Source: Chitinophaga caseinilytica (GTDB lineage Bacteria > Bacteroidota > Bacteroidia > Chitinophagales > Chitinophagaceae). From it: a DNA stretch of 64,000 nucleotides. This document shows, piece after piece, positions 24,817-35,100 of this stretch. The stretch's first letter is position 1. Each line of letters starts with the position of its first letter. The stretch is taken from assembly GCF_038396765.1 (NCBI RefSeq), contig NZ_CP150096.1, positions 4,199,001 through 4,263,000 of the forward strand, given 5' to 3'. Both the position numbers and the translations under genes were made by a program. A model generated the notes under the pieces. That model did no database searches. It saw only the letters and a program-made list of their open reading frames with translations, and was not told the DNA's origin.

Positions 24817-25241
24817 ATTTTGATCTTATCCTGCTAAGCCAAAAGGCGTCCGCGCGCTTGCAATTGCACGTAGGGTCATGGCTGAAAAAATCCCGGCGCT
24901 GCACCCACACCGCCACAAAAATCTTTTAAATTTTTTTCGGGAAGGAGAGCGGCAAACATTTTAATCCGTCTACCCTCAACCCATCGTTCCACACTGCATT
25001 TGACTCACTTAAACATATATATATAATTATATATTAAGCTTATAATCAATGCGTTCGTAGGTCATGACGTTTTGAAATATAAGAATTAACCATATATTTA
25101 CACCGCGGTTTACCTATACCGACTACCTATGCAAACTGAACGTCCGACGAAGCCCTTGACGCCGCCTGAATTTTGGCGCCCATTGCCAGCGGATGGCCTT
25201 TTGCCCCGGCAGACAGCAACGAACACTTAACAGACAATCGT
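24817..25241. other. Intergenic region
   Basis: No gene. It includes an alternating AT stretch around 25014-25035 that would melt easily and probably carries the promoter of the following operon. Confidence 0.45.
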
Positions 25242-25721
25242 ATGGATATTATTGCGTACCAGGACTTTCACGCCATTCGCCTGAGCGATTTTTACGATGG
25301 TCCTGATTACCAGGAAGTGGAAGATTATGATTTCATGGGGGAAATTTGGGTAGGAGAGCTGTGCGGCTTCAACACCTTCCTGCGACCGGTTTCCATCCCC
25401 GATGAAACCCGCGCCATTTCACTCGACTTTACAAAAGATCACGACGGCATGGCCATGCGCGTCCTCGAAGCACTGCAACTCCCGCTGCCGGCCAATTGCT
25501 CGCAGGCGCAAATGACCTCCATCCTCGGAGATCCCAAAAAAGTCGTGAAACTGGCGAAAGACACCGTCACCATGGACTTCATCATCGGCGACCGCTTCCG
25601 CTATTCACTGTCCTGCACGATCCACCAGCAAAACGGGCTCATGTACCTCGACGTGGTGAACGAAACCGGCGTTCTTCAAAAAACTCCCAAAAAGAAAAAA
25701 ACCAAAGAAGAAAAGATATAA
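25242..25721 (+). CDS. Hypothetical protein (159 aa)
   Basis: Soluble acidic protein from ATG 25242 (MDIIAYQDFHAIRLSDFYDG); an upstream in-frame start at 25173 is improbable. The C-terminus is a lysine-rich tail (KTPKKKKTKEEK). The middle (TSILGDPKKVVKLAKDTVTM) resembles a segment of phage/toxin-associated immunity proteins, but no family is claimed. It is 21 nt before the coiled-coil/barrel gene and may share its transcript. Confidence 0.5.
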   Translation: MDIIAYQDFHAIRLSDFYDGPDYQEVEDYDFMGEIWVGELCGFNTFLRPVSIPDETRAISLDFTKDHDGMAMRVLEALQLPLPANCSQAQMTSILGDPKKVVKLAKDTVTMDFIIGDRFRYSLSCTIHQQNGLMYLDVVNETGVLQKTPKKKKTKEEKI

Positions 25722-25742
25722 CTTTCGTATAAATCTATTTTC

Positions 25743-27176
25743 GTGCGAAGCTATACCTTATTCCTTGTTTGTTTACTGTCCCTGCCTGCCAGCGTTGCAG
25801 CGCAGGACAGTCTGCTGGCCAAAGCACAGGCAATGCCCGAAAAATATCTGCAACAGGTCACCGGTAAATCGAAAAAATACGAACGTCAGGTAGAAAAACG
25901 TACCCGGCAAGCGCTCGACCGGATGATGCGGCAGGAGAAAAAGCTTCAGGCCAAACTGATGAAGGCGGACTCCCTGGCCGCTAAAAACCTCTTCACCGGT
26001 TCGCTGGACTCTATGCGTAACCTGCAAGCCCGGCTCAGCAGTAAAACGCAGGCAGCAACCCGTTTACTCAATGGGCAAACCGGCGGCTACCTGGACACGC
26101 TCACAAATACCCTCGGGTTCCTCAAAGACGCAAAAGGCCTGCTCGGCAAAGCCGGCGATGTGAAAGGAAAACTCGGTAAATCGATCGAACAGGTGAAGTC
26201 GCTGCAAGACAAGCTGAAACAGGCCGAACAAGTCCGCAACTACATCCGCGAGCGCCGGAACCTCCTCAAATCCCAACTGGGCCAGTATGCCAACATGACC
26301 AAAGACCTCCAGAAAATCAACAAGGAGGCTTACTATTACGCCCAGCAACTCAAGGAATATCAGTCCGTTTTCAGTGACCGTAAAAAAGCGGAAGCCAAAG
26401 CCATGGAACTACTCCAGAAACTACCGGCGTATAAAGATTTCATGGCCCGCAATACGCAGATCGCGCGGTTGTTCAACCTCGCTGCTGCAGGTGGCGGCAA
26501 CGTGGAGCAGCAGCTCGAAGGGTTGCAGACCCGGTCGCAGGTGGAGCGCCTGATCCAGGAGCGCCTGGGCGGCGGCGGGCCCAATGCCTCGCAAGCCATC
26601 CGCCAGCAAATGAATGCCGCACGGTCGCAGATGGACGAACTGAAAAAGAACTTCCCCGATCTCGATAACGCCGCCGAAATGCCAGACTTCAAGCCCAATG
26701 AAATGAAAACCCAAAGCTTCATTTCCCGGCTGGAGTTCGGCGCCAACGTTCAGTTCCAACGCTCCAACCAGTTCTTCCCCTCCACGGGTGATTTTGCCGG
26801 GCAAGTCGGTTACCGCTTCAGTAAAAACGGGATCGTGGGGATGGGAGCGTCTTATAAACTGGGCATGGGAACGGGTTTCAATAATATCCGGTTTTCGCAC
26901 CAGGGCATGGGCGTTCGCTCGTTCGCGGATTATAAACTAAAAGGGACATTTTTCGTCAACGGCGGTTTCGAATACAATTACAACGCCGCCTTTGTCAACC
27001 CCAACCAACTGGCCAACGCCAAAGTCTGGACACGCAGCGCCTTGCTGGGTATCGCCAAAAAATACAAGATCAATAATAAGCTGAAGGGAAATATGACCCT
27101 CCTGTACGATTTCCTCCACAATAGCCAGGTTCCCCGCACCGATCCGGTGAAATTCAGGGTGGGATATAATTTTTAG
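25743..27176 (+). CDS. Exported coiled-coil protein with C-terminal beta-barrel-like domain
   Basis: A 477-aa protein starting at GTG 25743. Signal peptide at about 1-20 (VCLLSLPASVAAQ), then about 300 residues of Lys/Gln/Leu-rich helices with heptad patterns (about 30-310). The C-terminal 150 residues alternate hydrophobic and polar residues and end in VGYNF, a Phe-terminated beta-barrel signature. This suggests an outer-membrane barrel with a periplasmic coiled coil. No family name known to me. Confidence 0.6.
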   Translation: MRSYTLFLVCLLSLPASVAAQDSLLAKAQAMPEKYLQQVTGKSKKYERQVEKRTRQALDRMMRQEKKLQAKLMKADSLAAKNLFTGSLDSMRNLQARLSSKTQAATRLLNGQTGGYLDTLTNTLGFLKDAKGLLGKAGDVKGKLGKSIEQVKSLQDKLKQAEQVRNYIRERRNLLKSQLGQYANMTKDLQKINKEAYYYAQQLKEYQSVFSDRKKAEAKAMELLQKLPAYKDFMARNTQIARLFNLAAAGGGNVEQQLEGLQTRSQVERLIQERLGGGGPNASQAIRQQMNAARSQMDELKKNFPDLDNAAEMPDFKPNEMKTQSFISRLEFGANVQFQRSNQFFPSTGDFAGQVGYRFSKNGIVGMGASYKLGMGTGFNNIRFSHQGMGVRSFADYKLKGTFFVNGGFEYNYNAAFVNPNQLANAKVWTRSALLGIAKKYKINNKLKGNMTLLYDFLHNSQVPRTDPVKFRVGYNF

Positions 27177-27196
27177 CCGGTTTACACAAAAGTATT

Positions 27197-27236
27197 TACC
27201 GCCAGTTGGAGCTTCCAATCGGCGGTATTTTCATTT
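27197..27236 (+). terminator. Terminator after the coiled-coil/barrel gene
   Basis: Stem TACCGCC/GGCGGTA with a 17-nt loop, followed by TTTTCATTTT. Confidence 0.75.
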
Positions 27237-27527
27237 TAATTCAATTAAATAATATAAATACATATATGAAGTATTTGAAGTGATATTATAGTAAAATTCA
27301 ATCAATACTTAATAAAAATTGAAAAATGATGGATATGCAGTTAAAAATTAAGATTTAGACCAGGAAAAAGTTATTTTTATAGCGACAGACGTGAAAACGA
27401 GTAAGTGATGATTAAAAATCCCTTACCTGGATGGCCGGGGGCGGGGAGACCGGCGGCGACCCAACTTGCATGTATGTGAAAGCAGCCGGCGCTTCCTGCC
27501 TCAGGCCACTACAATCAAAGCCGTGCC
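27237..27527. other. AT-rich intergenic region
   Basis: No gene recognised. It separates the barrel gene from the MoeA-like gene and should hold the latter's promoter. Confidence 0.45.
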
Positions 27528-28376
27528 ATGATCAGTGTGACTGCCGCCATACAACAGATTGCCGCCTGCCGGACCACCTGGGGCAAAACTTCCGTCCCCA
27601 TCACGGAAGCCTCCGGCAAAGTGATCACCGAATTTACACCGCCCGAAGGCCCATCTGCTACATTGCCCGCTCCGGGAACTATGCTGACCAGCCGCCACCT
27701 CGCCACCATGTCCCAATCGGGTATCACGCAGGTTTCGGTGTATATGCCGCCGTCGGTAGTCTTTATCGGAGTTGGGGAAAGTGAGGGCGGCATCAATAAG
27801 CTCACGGTGGAAGGGACATTGACGGATTACGGGATCGCCCTGCGCGAAAGCGCCACCATTCCCGCCGCATCGCCTGGCATGCAAAAACTGGTGGAAGCTT
27901 CGCTGGATGCGGATTTGCTGGTACTTTGCGGCGACATTTCCCCCAAAACGTTCTTCGAAGCCGGGGTGGAACAGGTGTTCAGTAAGGTAAAAGCACATCC
28001 CTGCCAGGCGTTCTGGTTCGGGTACAGTCCTACGAAAACACGCATCATGCTCATGCCTTCGAACCCCTTCGCCGTACAGGTATCGGCCAAACTTTTCCTG
28101 GAATCCTACATCCGCGCCTGCTGGAACATGAAGCCCATCCGGCCCCTGCTGCTCCCGTACGCCGAACATCGCTCGCCGGCCGTGGGGCAGGACGAATACG
28201 TTCCGGCGGCCATGGTACACCGGAATGGACTGAAGGTGCGCGCCATTTCGTTTTCCGGCAAAACCGATATCCGGGAGGCAGCGCAGGCGGAAGGCTTCCT
28301 GTGCCACAGCGCTGAGCATGGCAGCCTGGAACCCTCGTCGCTGGTGCCTTTCTATCCCTGGAACCACCTGGCCTGA
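27528..28376 (+). CDS. MoeA-like molybdopterin protein, divergent and short
   Basis: A 282-aa protein against about 400 aa for MoeA, which inserts molybdate into molybdopterin. Similar features, matched by eye: an early SVTAAIQQIAACRTTWGKTSVPITEASGKV, a strand of VFIGVGESEGG in place of the GDEL-type loop, LVLCGDISPKT in place of the GGVSVG-type loop, and MLMPSNPFAVQVSAKLFLESYI in place of the FGLPGNP segment. The key GGVSVG glycine loop is altered, so catalysis is doubtful. No other cofactor gene is nearby. Confidence 0.55.
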   Translation: MISVTAAIQQIAACRTTWGKTSVPITEASGKVITEFTPPEGPSATLPAPGTMLTSRHLATMSQSGITQVSVYMPPSVVFIGVGESEGGINKLTVEGTLTDYGIALRESATIPAASPGMQKLVEASLDADLLVLCGDISPKTFFEAGVEQVFSKVKAHPCQAFWFGYSPTKTRIMLMPSNPFAVQVSAKLFLESYIRACWNMKPIRPLLLPYAEHRSPAVGQDEYVPAAMVHRNGLKVRAISFSGKTDIREAAQAEGFLCHSAEHGSLEPSSLVPFYPWNHLA

Positions 28377-28407
28377 ATTCACTTTCCCATCACAAATCCC
28401 CTAAAAG

Positions 28408-28455
28408 CCGCAACCCGTCACACATCGCGGATCGCTGATGCATAACGGGTTGCGG
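28408..28455. terminator. Hairpin between convergent genes
   Basis: Arms CCGCAACCCGT (28408-28418) and ACGGGTTGCGG (28445-28455) pair perfectly over 11 bp. It lies between the MoeA-like (+) and PorP (-) genes. No long T run, so termination strength is uncertain. Confidence 0.55.
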
Positions 28456-28476
28456 GGTATTTCCTGTAATTGTTGC

Positions 28477-29382
28477 TTAACTGAAAAGGCGCACTTTGAT
28501 ACCCAATCCAAAGTTGCCGCCGTATGCGTCCAGTCCCGAGCGCTGGTTCGTGTAGCTCGCCTGCACCTGGATGGAATTCTTGAACTGGAAGCCCACACCG
28601 CCGGTCACGGCTTTGTTGGAATGGTACAACCCGAACACGTTTACCATATTCCGGGCAAAGCTCACACGGGCGCCGGCATCCACCACGCTGTTGGAATTCA
28701 GCATGGGCCGGAAGCTGATGAGCGGCTCGATGGAGGAAATCTTGTAGCTGCGGGTGCCGAATTTGTAAGACGCGGTCACCGCGAAAGTCGACTGGCCGCG
28801 GGGCTCCTTTTCGTCGATGTTCTTCAAGGTACGCGTCACATTCGGCATGGCGGCCTGCAGGGTGAGGGCGCCGTTCGTATAGGCGATGCCGAGATCGAGG
28901 CCCATGGCGTTTTTGTAGCCTTCATAGCCCTCGAGGGCTTTGGCTTCGGGCGTTCCGGGCTTCACGTGTTCCGCACGCTTGTTGTCGAGCGATACGCTGG
29001 CGCCGATATGGAGGAATTCGGTATTGTCTTCGTTGAGGGAAGTGTGGTACGCATAAGACATGGCCACACGGGTTTGCTTCAGCGGGCCGGCCTGGTCGTT
29101 GAACACGGTAAGACCAACGCCGAGGGTGCGACAAACCTGGTAATCGCCGGTCAAAGCGAACGAAACGGGCGCGCCATCGGTTTCTTTCCAGGCTTTGCGG
29201 TAGCCCATGCTCAGGCTGAGGCCGGTATCCGCACCCGCGAGGGCCGGGTTGCCGAGGTACCTGTTTTCAAAATATTGCTGGGGGAGCGGATCTTGCTGAT
29301 CGAAAATGCGCTGCGCCTGCACGGCCACCGGCAGTACAAGGGTCAGCAATAAAAGGCAGAATTGGGTAGAGATGTGCTTCAT
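28477..29382 (-). CDS. PorP/SprF family outer-membrane protein (T9SS-associated)
   Basis: A 301-aa protein with signal peptide (LLLTLVLPVAVQAQ, about 1-24) and a PorP/SprF-type barrel: start QDPLPQQYFENRYLGNPALAG, then SMGYRKAWKETDGAPVSF, and a C-terminal FGLGIKVRLFS ending. Family members insert in the outer membrane and help anchor type IX secretion cargo or gliding adhesins. There is no SprE/PorK cluster nearby, so it is a solitary paralogue. A good promoter (29447-29477) precedes it. Confidence 0.88.
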   Translation of the reverse strand: MKHISTQFCLLLLTLVLPVAVQAQRIFDQQDPLPQQYFENRYLGNPALAGADTGLSLSMGYRKAWKETDGAPVSFALTGDYQVCRTLGVGLTVFNDQAGPLKQTRVAMSYAYHTSLNEDNTEFLHIGASVSLDNKRAEHVKPGTPEAKALEGYEGYKNAMGLDLGIAYTNGALTLQAAMPNVTRTLKNIDEKEPRGQSTFAVTASYKFGTRSYKISSIEPLISFRPMLNSNSVVDAGARVSFARNMVNVFGLYHSNKAVTGGVGFQFKNSIQVQASYTNQRSGLDAYGGNFGLGIKVRLFS

Positions 29383-29796
29383 CTGCGTTCGTTTGGGTAC
29401 AGGAATAATGTTCTCAGTATCATCCGGGACAATTTACCCCGGACGACAAATATAGTATTAATGCTTAATTGAACAAAAACATGAATATGAAAAAGGGGTA
29501 ATGAAACCCGCTATGGGGGCTATTTTGGGGCGGTTTGACAATCTACGTGAATTGAAAGCAAATTGGCATTACATATTGAAATTCAATACTATAACATTTT
29601 CTCAATAGGATACACAATTAAAAATAAAAAATATGTAAAAAAATTTCCGAGTGAAAGGGGAGAAACGGTCGTGGAACAGATAATCGATTGGAGTAAAATG
29701 TGAAGCTGGGGAAGGAAAGGGCGCATCAAGCCCTTCACGAAATCGAATCCCGGCAGGGCCGGCCATCATAAACCAGCCCTGTCGGGATCATATATT
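29383..29796. other. Intergenic region holding the PorP promoter and a TamA-end hairpin
   Basis: Contains the minus-strand promoter listed separately, a 5-bp leader hairpin at 29425-29443, and a hairpin at about 29746-29790 (CCCGGCAGGGC / GCCCTGTCGGG) behind the TamA-like gene. No gene seen. Confidence 0.5.
29447..29477 (-). promoter_or_regulatory. Bacteroidota-type promoter of the PorP gene
   Basis: On the minus strand TTTG (29474-29477) is followed after 19 nt by TATATTTG (29454-29447). This matches the -33 TTTG and -7 TAnnTTTG consensus with usual spacing. The leader is about 60 nt. Confidence 0.7.
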
Positions 29797-32112
29797 TTAG
29801 AAAGGATAACCGATCGCGATGTTGAGGATCAGGTTTTCTTTCCGCCATTTGCTGTCACCGATATCGATGGCATCCGGCAGCCAGAGGAACCCTTTCTGGA
29901 AAACGGGCTTCCGTAACGGGAACGCCACATCGAACCGGACAAGGAGGATAGACGCGTCGATGCGCAGGCCCAGCCCCGAGCCCACCGCAATTTCCTTGTA
30001 AAACCGGTTCATCGCAAACACCTGCTCCTGGTTTTCCGGCTTGGCCCTGCCCAGCCAGATGTTGCCCGCATCCACGAAAGCCGCCAGCTCTATCAACTGC
30101 TGCACCTTATACCGTAACTCGGAGTTGAATTCCAGCTTCACGTCGCCCGCGGCATTGGCCAACAGCAGGTTCGTGCTTTTGGGATCAGGTGGACTCTTGG
30201 CGCCGGGGCCCAGCGTCCTCGCCCTGAAAGCCCGGATACTGTTACTACCACCCGTGAAGAATTGCTTGATGAAGGGCAGCGTTGCCGGCTGGGTGGGATC
30301 AGACACGTATTTCCCATAAGCATAGCCATACCCCAGGAAAAGCCGGTTCACCCAGCGGAGGTTGTTCGCCAATCGCCAGTAATGCCGCCCGTCTGCGCTC
30401 AACCGGACGTACTGCGCAAAATCCTGCCTGAACACCTGCTTCGTGCCGTCTTCCTGTTTGGTAGCGATCAGTCCCGCAAGGTTACCTGCCACGTCTATAT
30501 TGAACTGACCGAAAAAGGAATGATACCTGAACGGGTCCTGGTTATTGTAAGTCAGCGTGTAATTGCTGCCGAGAATGAACTGTTTGGCGATGGATTGCTT
30601 GAGCGCGGGGTCCAGTTCCTGCTGTACCTTGAACGTGTCAGACAGGTTGCTGGGCAATGTATACGTGATCGCAATAGGATAGAGGGTATGGTCGAGGAAT
30701 TTGGTCTGTTTCCAGATATACCCGTATTGCGCCGTCATGGCGTTCAGCGTGTACATATTGGGCCGCCGCAGCAGTTCGTACCCCAGGCTCACCCGCGTGC
30801 GTGGCACATACGGCGTGCGGGGATTGAAGCGGATGAACGGTGTATAGAACCTCGGCATCGTGAGCGCCACTTCCGCGTTCAGGCTATATGCGTTGGTGGA
30901 ATAGGTTTGCGTCTTGCCGCCTACCTGCGTTTCAAAACCGCCGCCCAGGTTGATTTCCAGGATATTCGCCTTCTTCTGCAGGTTCCTGTTGCGCGCGGAG
31001 ATCTTCACCTGGCTGCCCACGAACCCGTTCGATTTGGACGTGCCGCTTACTTCGAACTGCAACGACCGCTTCGGATACGGCGTCAGGTAAAAACGCGCGG
31101 CCAGGAGGGAACTGTCGCGCAGCGGCCGGAAATTCCCGCGGACGAACTTGAACGCGCCCAGGTTCACGAGGCGCTGCAATGTAATATTATGCGAACTGAT
31201 GCGGTACAAGCTGTCTTCCTGCAAAAACACGGAACGGTCGAATACGATGGGTTTGAACAATGAATCGGGGTCCACGACTTTATACCCGCCGTAATCCCGC
31301 GCCTGAACGGATTTCAGGGTGCTGTCGCGCGTGAGGTCGTAGTTCGGGAACACTTCCACCGACCGCATCCAGTATTGCCGCAACGCGGTAGAAGGCGTGC
31401 CGGGCTTCACTTTCACGTATAAATCCACCTGTCCCTTCAACGTACTGTCTACCTGCACGATCATATAATCCGGCGTGAAGTAATAAAACCCTTCTTCCTT
31501 CAGGTTATTATGTATCCGCTCGCGCTCGCCCTTGATCCGGTCAAGACTATAGAAATCATTGGGTTTCAGGAGCGTTTCCTTCGCCATTTGGATAATCAGT
31601 TTACTGATCACGCCCGTATCGGTATCGAACCGCACGCGGTGGATGGTATACCGGTGATTGGGCTCCACCGTCAACCGGAGACTGGCTTTTTTCCTGCCCT
31701 GGTTGCGAATGGAATCGTCGACCATCACCTGGAAATACCCGTTGTCTTCCAGATAACTTTCCACGATGTTCGTGATCCTTTTCGGCCGTACCTGGCTCAG
31801 CAGCACGGGCGCCTCGCCCCATTTGTTCCGCAGGAGGTGATTGAGCCCCTTGCCCTTGGGCTCGTTGCCAAGATTGTACAGCCACAGCTTGAAGGGCATG
31901 CCGAGGAATTTGCGGTTGGGGGACGGGCGCACCCGTTCGTTGATGCCCGACTGGATTGTAGAGATATCTTTCGGACGGTCTTTCTTCGGCTGCTTCCAGG
32001 TAACGTCATGCCCGGTATACAGCCGGTCGCCTTCCGGCACCGTTCGGGTAGTGGAGCAGGCCTGCAGCAAAACGAGCCCTATGGCGAGGATGCGGATCTG
32101 TCTGATGGTCAT
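29797..32112 (-). CDS. tamA: TamA-like Omp85 outer-membrane assembly protein
   Basis: A 771-aa Omp85/BamA-family protein. Lipoprotein-type signal with Cys19 (LVLLQACSTT), then POTRA-like repeats (about 50-330) and a C-terminal 16-strand barrel (about 330-771) ending in LNIAIGYPF. In Bacteroidota this pairs with TamB to move proteins or lipids into the outer membrane. It overlaps the tamB stop by 4 nt on the same strand, so the two are coupled. A lipobox on a TamA-type protein is unusual in Proteobacteria but common in this phylum. Confidence 0.85.
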   Translation of the reverse strand: MTIRQIRILAIGLVLLQACSTTRTVPEGDRLYTGHDVTWKQPKKDRPKDISTIQSGINERVRPSPNRKFLGMPFKLWLYNLGNEPKGKGLNHLLRNKWGEAPVLLSQVRPKRITNIVESYLEDNGYFQVMVDDSIRNQGRKKASLRLTVEPNHRYTIHRVRFDTDTGVISKLIIQMAKETLLKPNDFYSLDRIKGERERIHNNLKEEGFYYFTPDYMIVQVDSTLKGQVDLYVKVKPGTPSTALRQYWMRSVEVFPNYDLTRDSTLKSVQARDYGGYKVVDPDSLFKPIVFDRSVFLQEDSLYRISSHNITLQRLVNLGAFKFVRGNFRPLRDSSLLAARFYLTPYPKRSLQFEVSGTSKSNGFVGSQVKISARNRNLQKKANILEINLGGGFETQVGGKTQTYSTNAYSLNAEVALTMPRFYTPFIRFNPRTPYVPRTRVSLGYELLRRPNMYTLNAMTAQYGYIWKQTKFLDHTLYPIAITYTLPSNLSDTFKVQQELDPALKQSIAKQFILGSNYTLTYNNQDPFRYHSFFGQFNIDVAGNLAGLIATKQEDGTKQVFRQDFAQYVRLSADGRHYWRLANNLRWVNRLFLGYGYAYGKYVSDPTQPATLPFIKQFFTGGSNSIRAFRARTLGPGAKSPPDPKSTNLLLANAAGDVKLEFNSELRYKVQQLIELAAFVDAGNIWLGRAKPENQEQVFAMNRFYKEIAVGSGLGLRIDASILLVRFDVAFPLRKPVFQKGFLWLPDAIDIGDSKWRKENLILNIAIGYPF

Positions 32113-35100
32113 TGGTCTCTCAGTTTTTTCGTCTTGGTCTTTTTGGCCTGTTTACCGAGTATTTCGCGGAATTCGTTGTAATCCATGATCAGCATGAAAG
32201 TGAGCCCCGTTTCCACGACCTGCCCCTGGATAACGGTTTCCGTAAGGTTCCGCTGATAGGCGCGGACGCGGTACCGCCCGTCTTCGGTGAGCTTGTATTC
32301 GGCAGACATGTCGCCGATGATGGAACTGGCATTCTGTCCCTGCGTCTGCGCACCGGAAATGCCGATGTTGGAGCCCACGCTAACGGTCAGCCGGTCGTTG
32401 AACAGGCGTTTGGACACATCTACCTTCAGGTTCGTGGCTTCTTCCCTGGAACCTGCATCGTTGTAGGCCCTTTCGCTTTCGAGGTCGAAGTTGATGTCTA
32501 CCCCTTTAATGAGGCTGCCCGCCAGGTTATTGAGCTGTTGGGAAAGGATCTTGCTCACGGAGCTCCGCGCGATGTCTTCCGCCGGGTTGCCGCCACTGCT
32601 GAGGCTTTCGAAAGGATTGTCGGAAATGAACCGGTTGAGGACGAGCAGGCCCATCACCTGTTTGTTCAGCTCCGATTGTACCTGGTTGATCTGTTTGATA
32701 CGGGTGTACACGACGCCGTTCAGCACGCCCTGTTCCTTTTCGGGCATGTCCAGCTCAAACGCGATGTCGGGCTTGAGCAGCTCGCCGGTAATCTTGAGGT
32801 ATACATACACGGGCACCTTCTGCCGGTAGCGATTGGTGTTGGTTTTATCGTTTTCCATGGCGTCTTGCACAAGGTCGCCGGCCACGGGGTTCGTTTCGTA
32901 CCGCGCAGTGATATTGACGTCCGCGCTCATGGGGTCGCCGGTCCAGATGATGGTGCTTCCCTTCACGATCTGGAATTCGCGCTTGATGAGCTGGTTGAGC
33001 GACATGGCATATTTCCCTTCATTGATCTCGTACCGGCCGGTGAGGCTCATTTTGCTGGAGGGGTCCATCGTGAGGTTGAGCGAGGCGGTACCTTTTACTT
33101 CGAGGTAGTCGCCGTTAGACTGGTCGATGATGAGTTTCATGGTGGATTCCGGCGTCACTTCCACGTCGGCGCTCACCACGAAGCCCTTCAGGCCCGTTAC
33201 GCGGGCGAGGGTGTCGGGTTTGGGCCGCAGCGTCGTGTCCAGCCACATGGCCGGGTCGATGAACTGGACTACGCCCGCCCGGTCGGCAATGCCCGGTTCT
33301 TCCTCGGGGATCATCACCGTTACCATGGATTTTTCGCGGAGCTTCAGTTTCATCTGTACCCTCGGCAGATCGAGCGTACCGCGGATCTGGGCCGTCACGT
33401 CCACGAAGGCCGGCCCATAATAGAACTGATCTTTATTTTTCGGGTCTTGCGGCCCCAGCGCCTGGAAGTTTTCGGCGGTAAGGTCGAGGTTGAGGTTGAA
33501 GGATTCGTAATCTTTCGTTCGGATATCCCCGGTAATGACGGCCTCGTTGCCGGAACTGTCGGCCACCACGAATTTGTTGAACTTGACGCCGGTCTCATCG
33601 AGCGTCAGGTCTTCAGACGGCAGCCGCATGATGCTGTTGATCATCGAAATGCGGCCAGACACCTTTTCGAAATGCATGGCGCCCCGGATCTCGGGCTTGT
33701 CCATCGTGCCGCGCAACGTTGCATTGCCGGTCAGGTAGCCGTTCATCTCCGTGACGTTGCCGAACGTCAACGGCTGTATGCTTTTCATATTGAGCTTGGT
33801 GATATCCAGCTTCAGGTCCATGGCATCGGCATAAGTGCCGCTCACGCGCAGGTCGTTGTCGTTCCCCTGGCCCTTCAGCGTAGCATCGAGCACCACGGCT
33901 TTCTCCGCGTTGGTATTGGCCGTCAGCGCCAGCCTGCCGAGGGAGGAGCCCATCACGGCAAGACTGTCGATCGTCAATTTACCGTCGATCAGCGGCGTTT
34001 TCTCGATGTCGCTGACGGTAATGCTGCCGTTGCTGATCCCTTCCGCCAGGGCGGTATCGGTTTCCACCAGCGAGGTCACCGTGCTCAGCCTGAAATCTTT
34101 CAGCAAAACGGTCAGATCGGGCAGCAGCGCGCCCTGCGCCAGGGGAGCGGAAGTGATCTTCAGTTCCTGCGCCCCCCGCTGCAGGCCGATGTCGGCAAAA
34201 GCCACGCCGCCATGGAGGACCAGCACTTTATTGTCGCCGCTCACGTTCCAGGCCTGCCGGTTCAGCAGCAGGTCTTTTTTGAGGGATATCAGCAAACTGT
34301 CTTTCAATCCATACTGTACCAGGCCGCCGAGTTTATACCTGGGCGTACTCCGCCGGCCCATGACGAGGTCCCAGTCCAGGAGGCCGTTGGCGGCAGACAC
34401 GTCCAGCCGCGTGCGGCCCAATGGAATCTGCGGGTGCCGCAGTCGTCCGAGCAGCACATCGGCGGCCATTTTGCTGGTATCCACGCTCACATTGGCCAGG
34501 AGGGTATCCACGCGGAAGGAGTCGTACCGCATGCCGGGTATGGAAATATTGGCGAAAAGCAGGCTGCTGTCGGTATCCATCCGGCCGGTCAGCGTCACGG
34601 GCTTGCGCAGTTCGATATCGGGGAGGAGCTTCGCCAGGGATTTCGGGACCACGATGCTGCCGTTGAAGCTCAGCCACTGGCTTTCGGCTTTTTTCAAAGT
34701 TTTGGTGGCCGCTGCGGCTTCGAGGTGCCGCGTTACCATGTCGGTGGCGGCCGTGGCGAAGGTTTGGTAATTGAAGTCGCCCCGCGCGGTGAGGAACCCG
34801 AATGGCCCGGTGAGGTCTATTTTCTGTAAACCTTCTTCCACACTGGCTTTGAGCAGGATGGAGTCGAGCATGTACAGGTCGTTTCCGTCTGCGATCTGGA
34901 TTTTGGAGATGGCCGCGTAGCCGTCCAGTTTCCGGGGGCTCAGGTTGGCGACTTCAGCTTCCAGGCAGGTTTTGATGGTCATGGGGCTGCTGGTCCAATT
35001 GGTGGCGAGGAGGTCGAGCTTGTCGAGGTCCGCGCGCAGCGCGATGTCCGGGTGCAGGGTATCGAGCCGTCCGCGCAGGTCGAAGCGGGCCTGGGCATTG

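Noticed and set aside
32112..34829. 905-aa plus-strand frame opposite tamB
   Set aside because: Antisense of the TamB coding frame; Arg/His/Gly-rich shadow composition.
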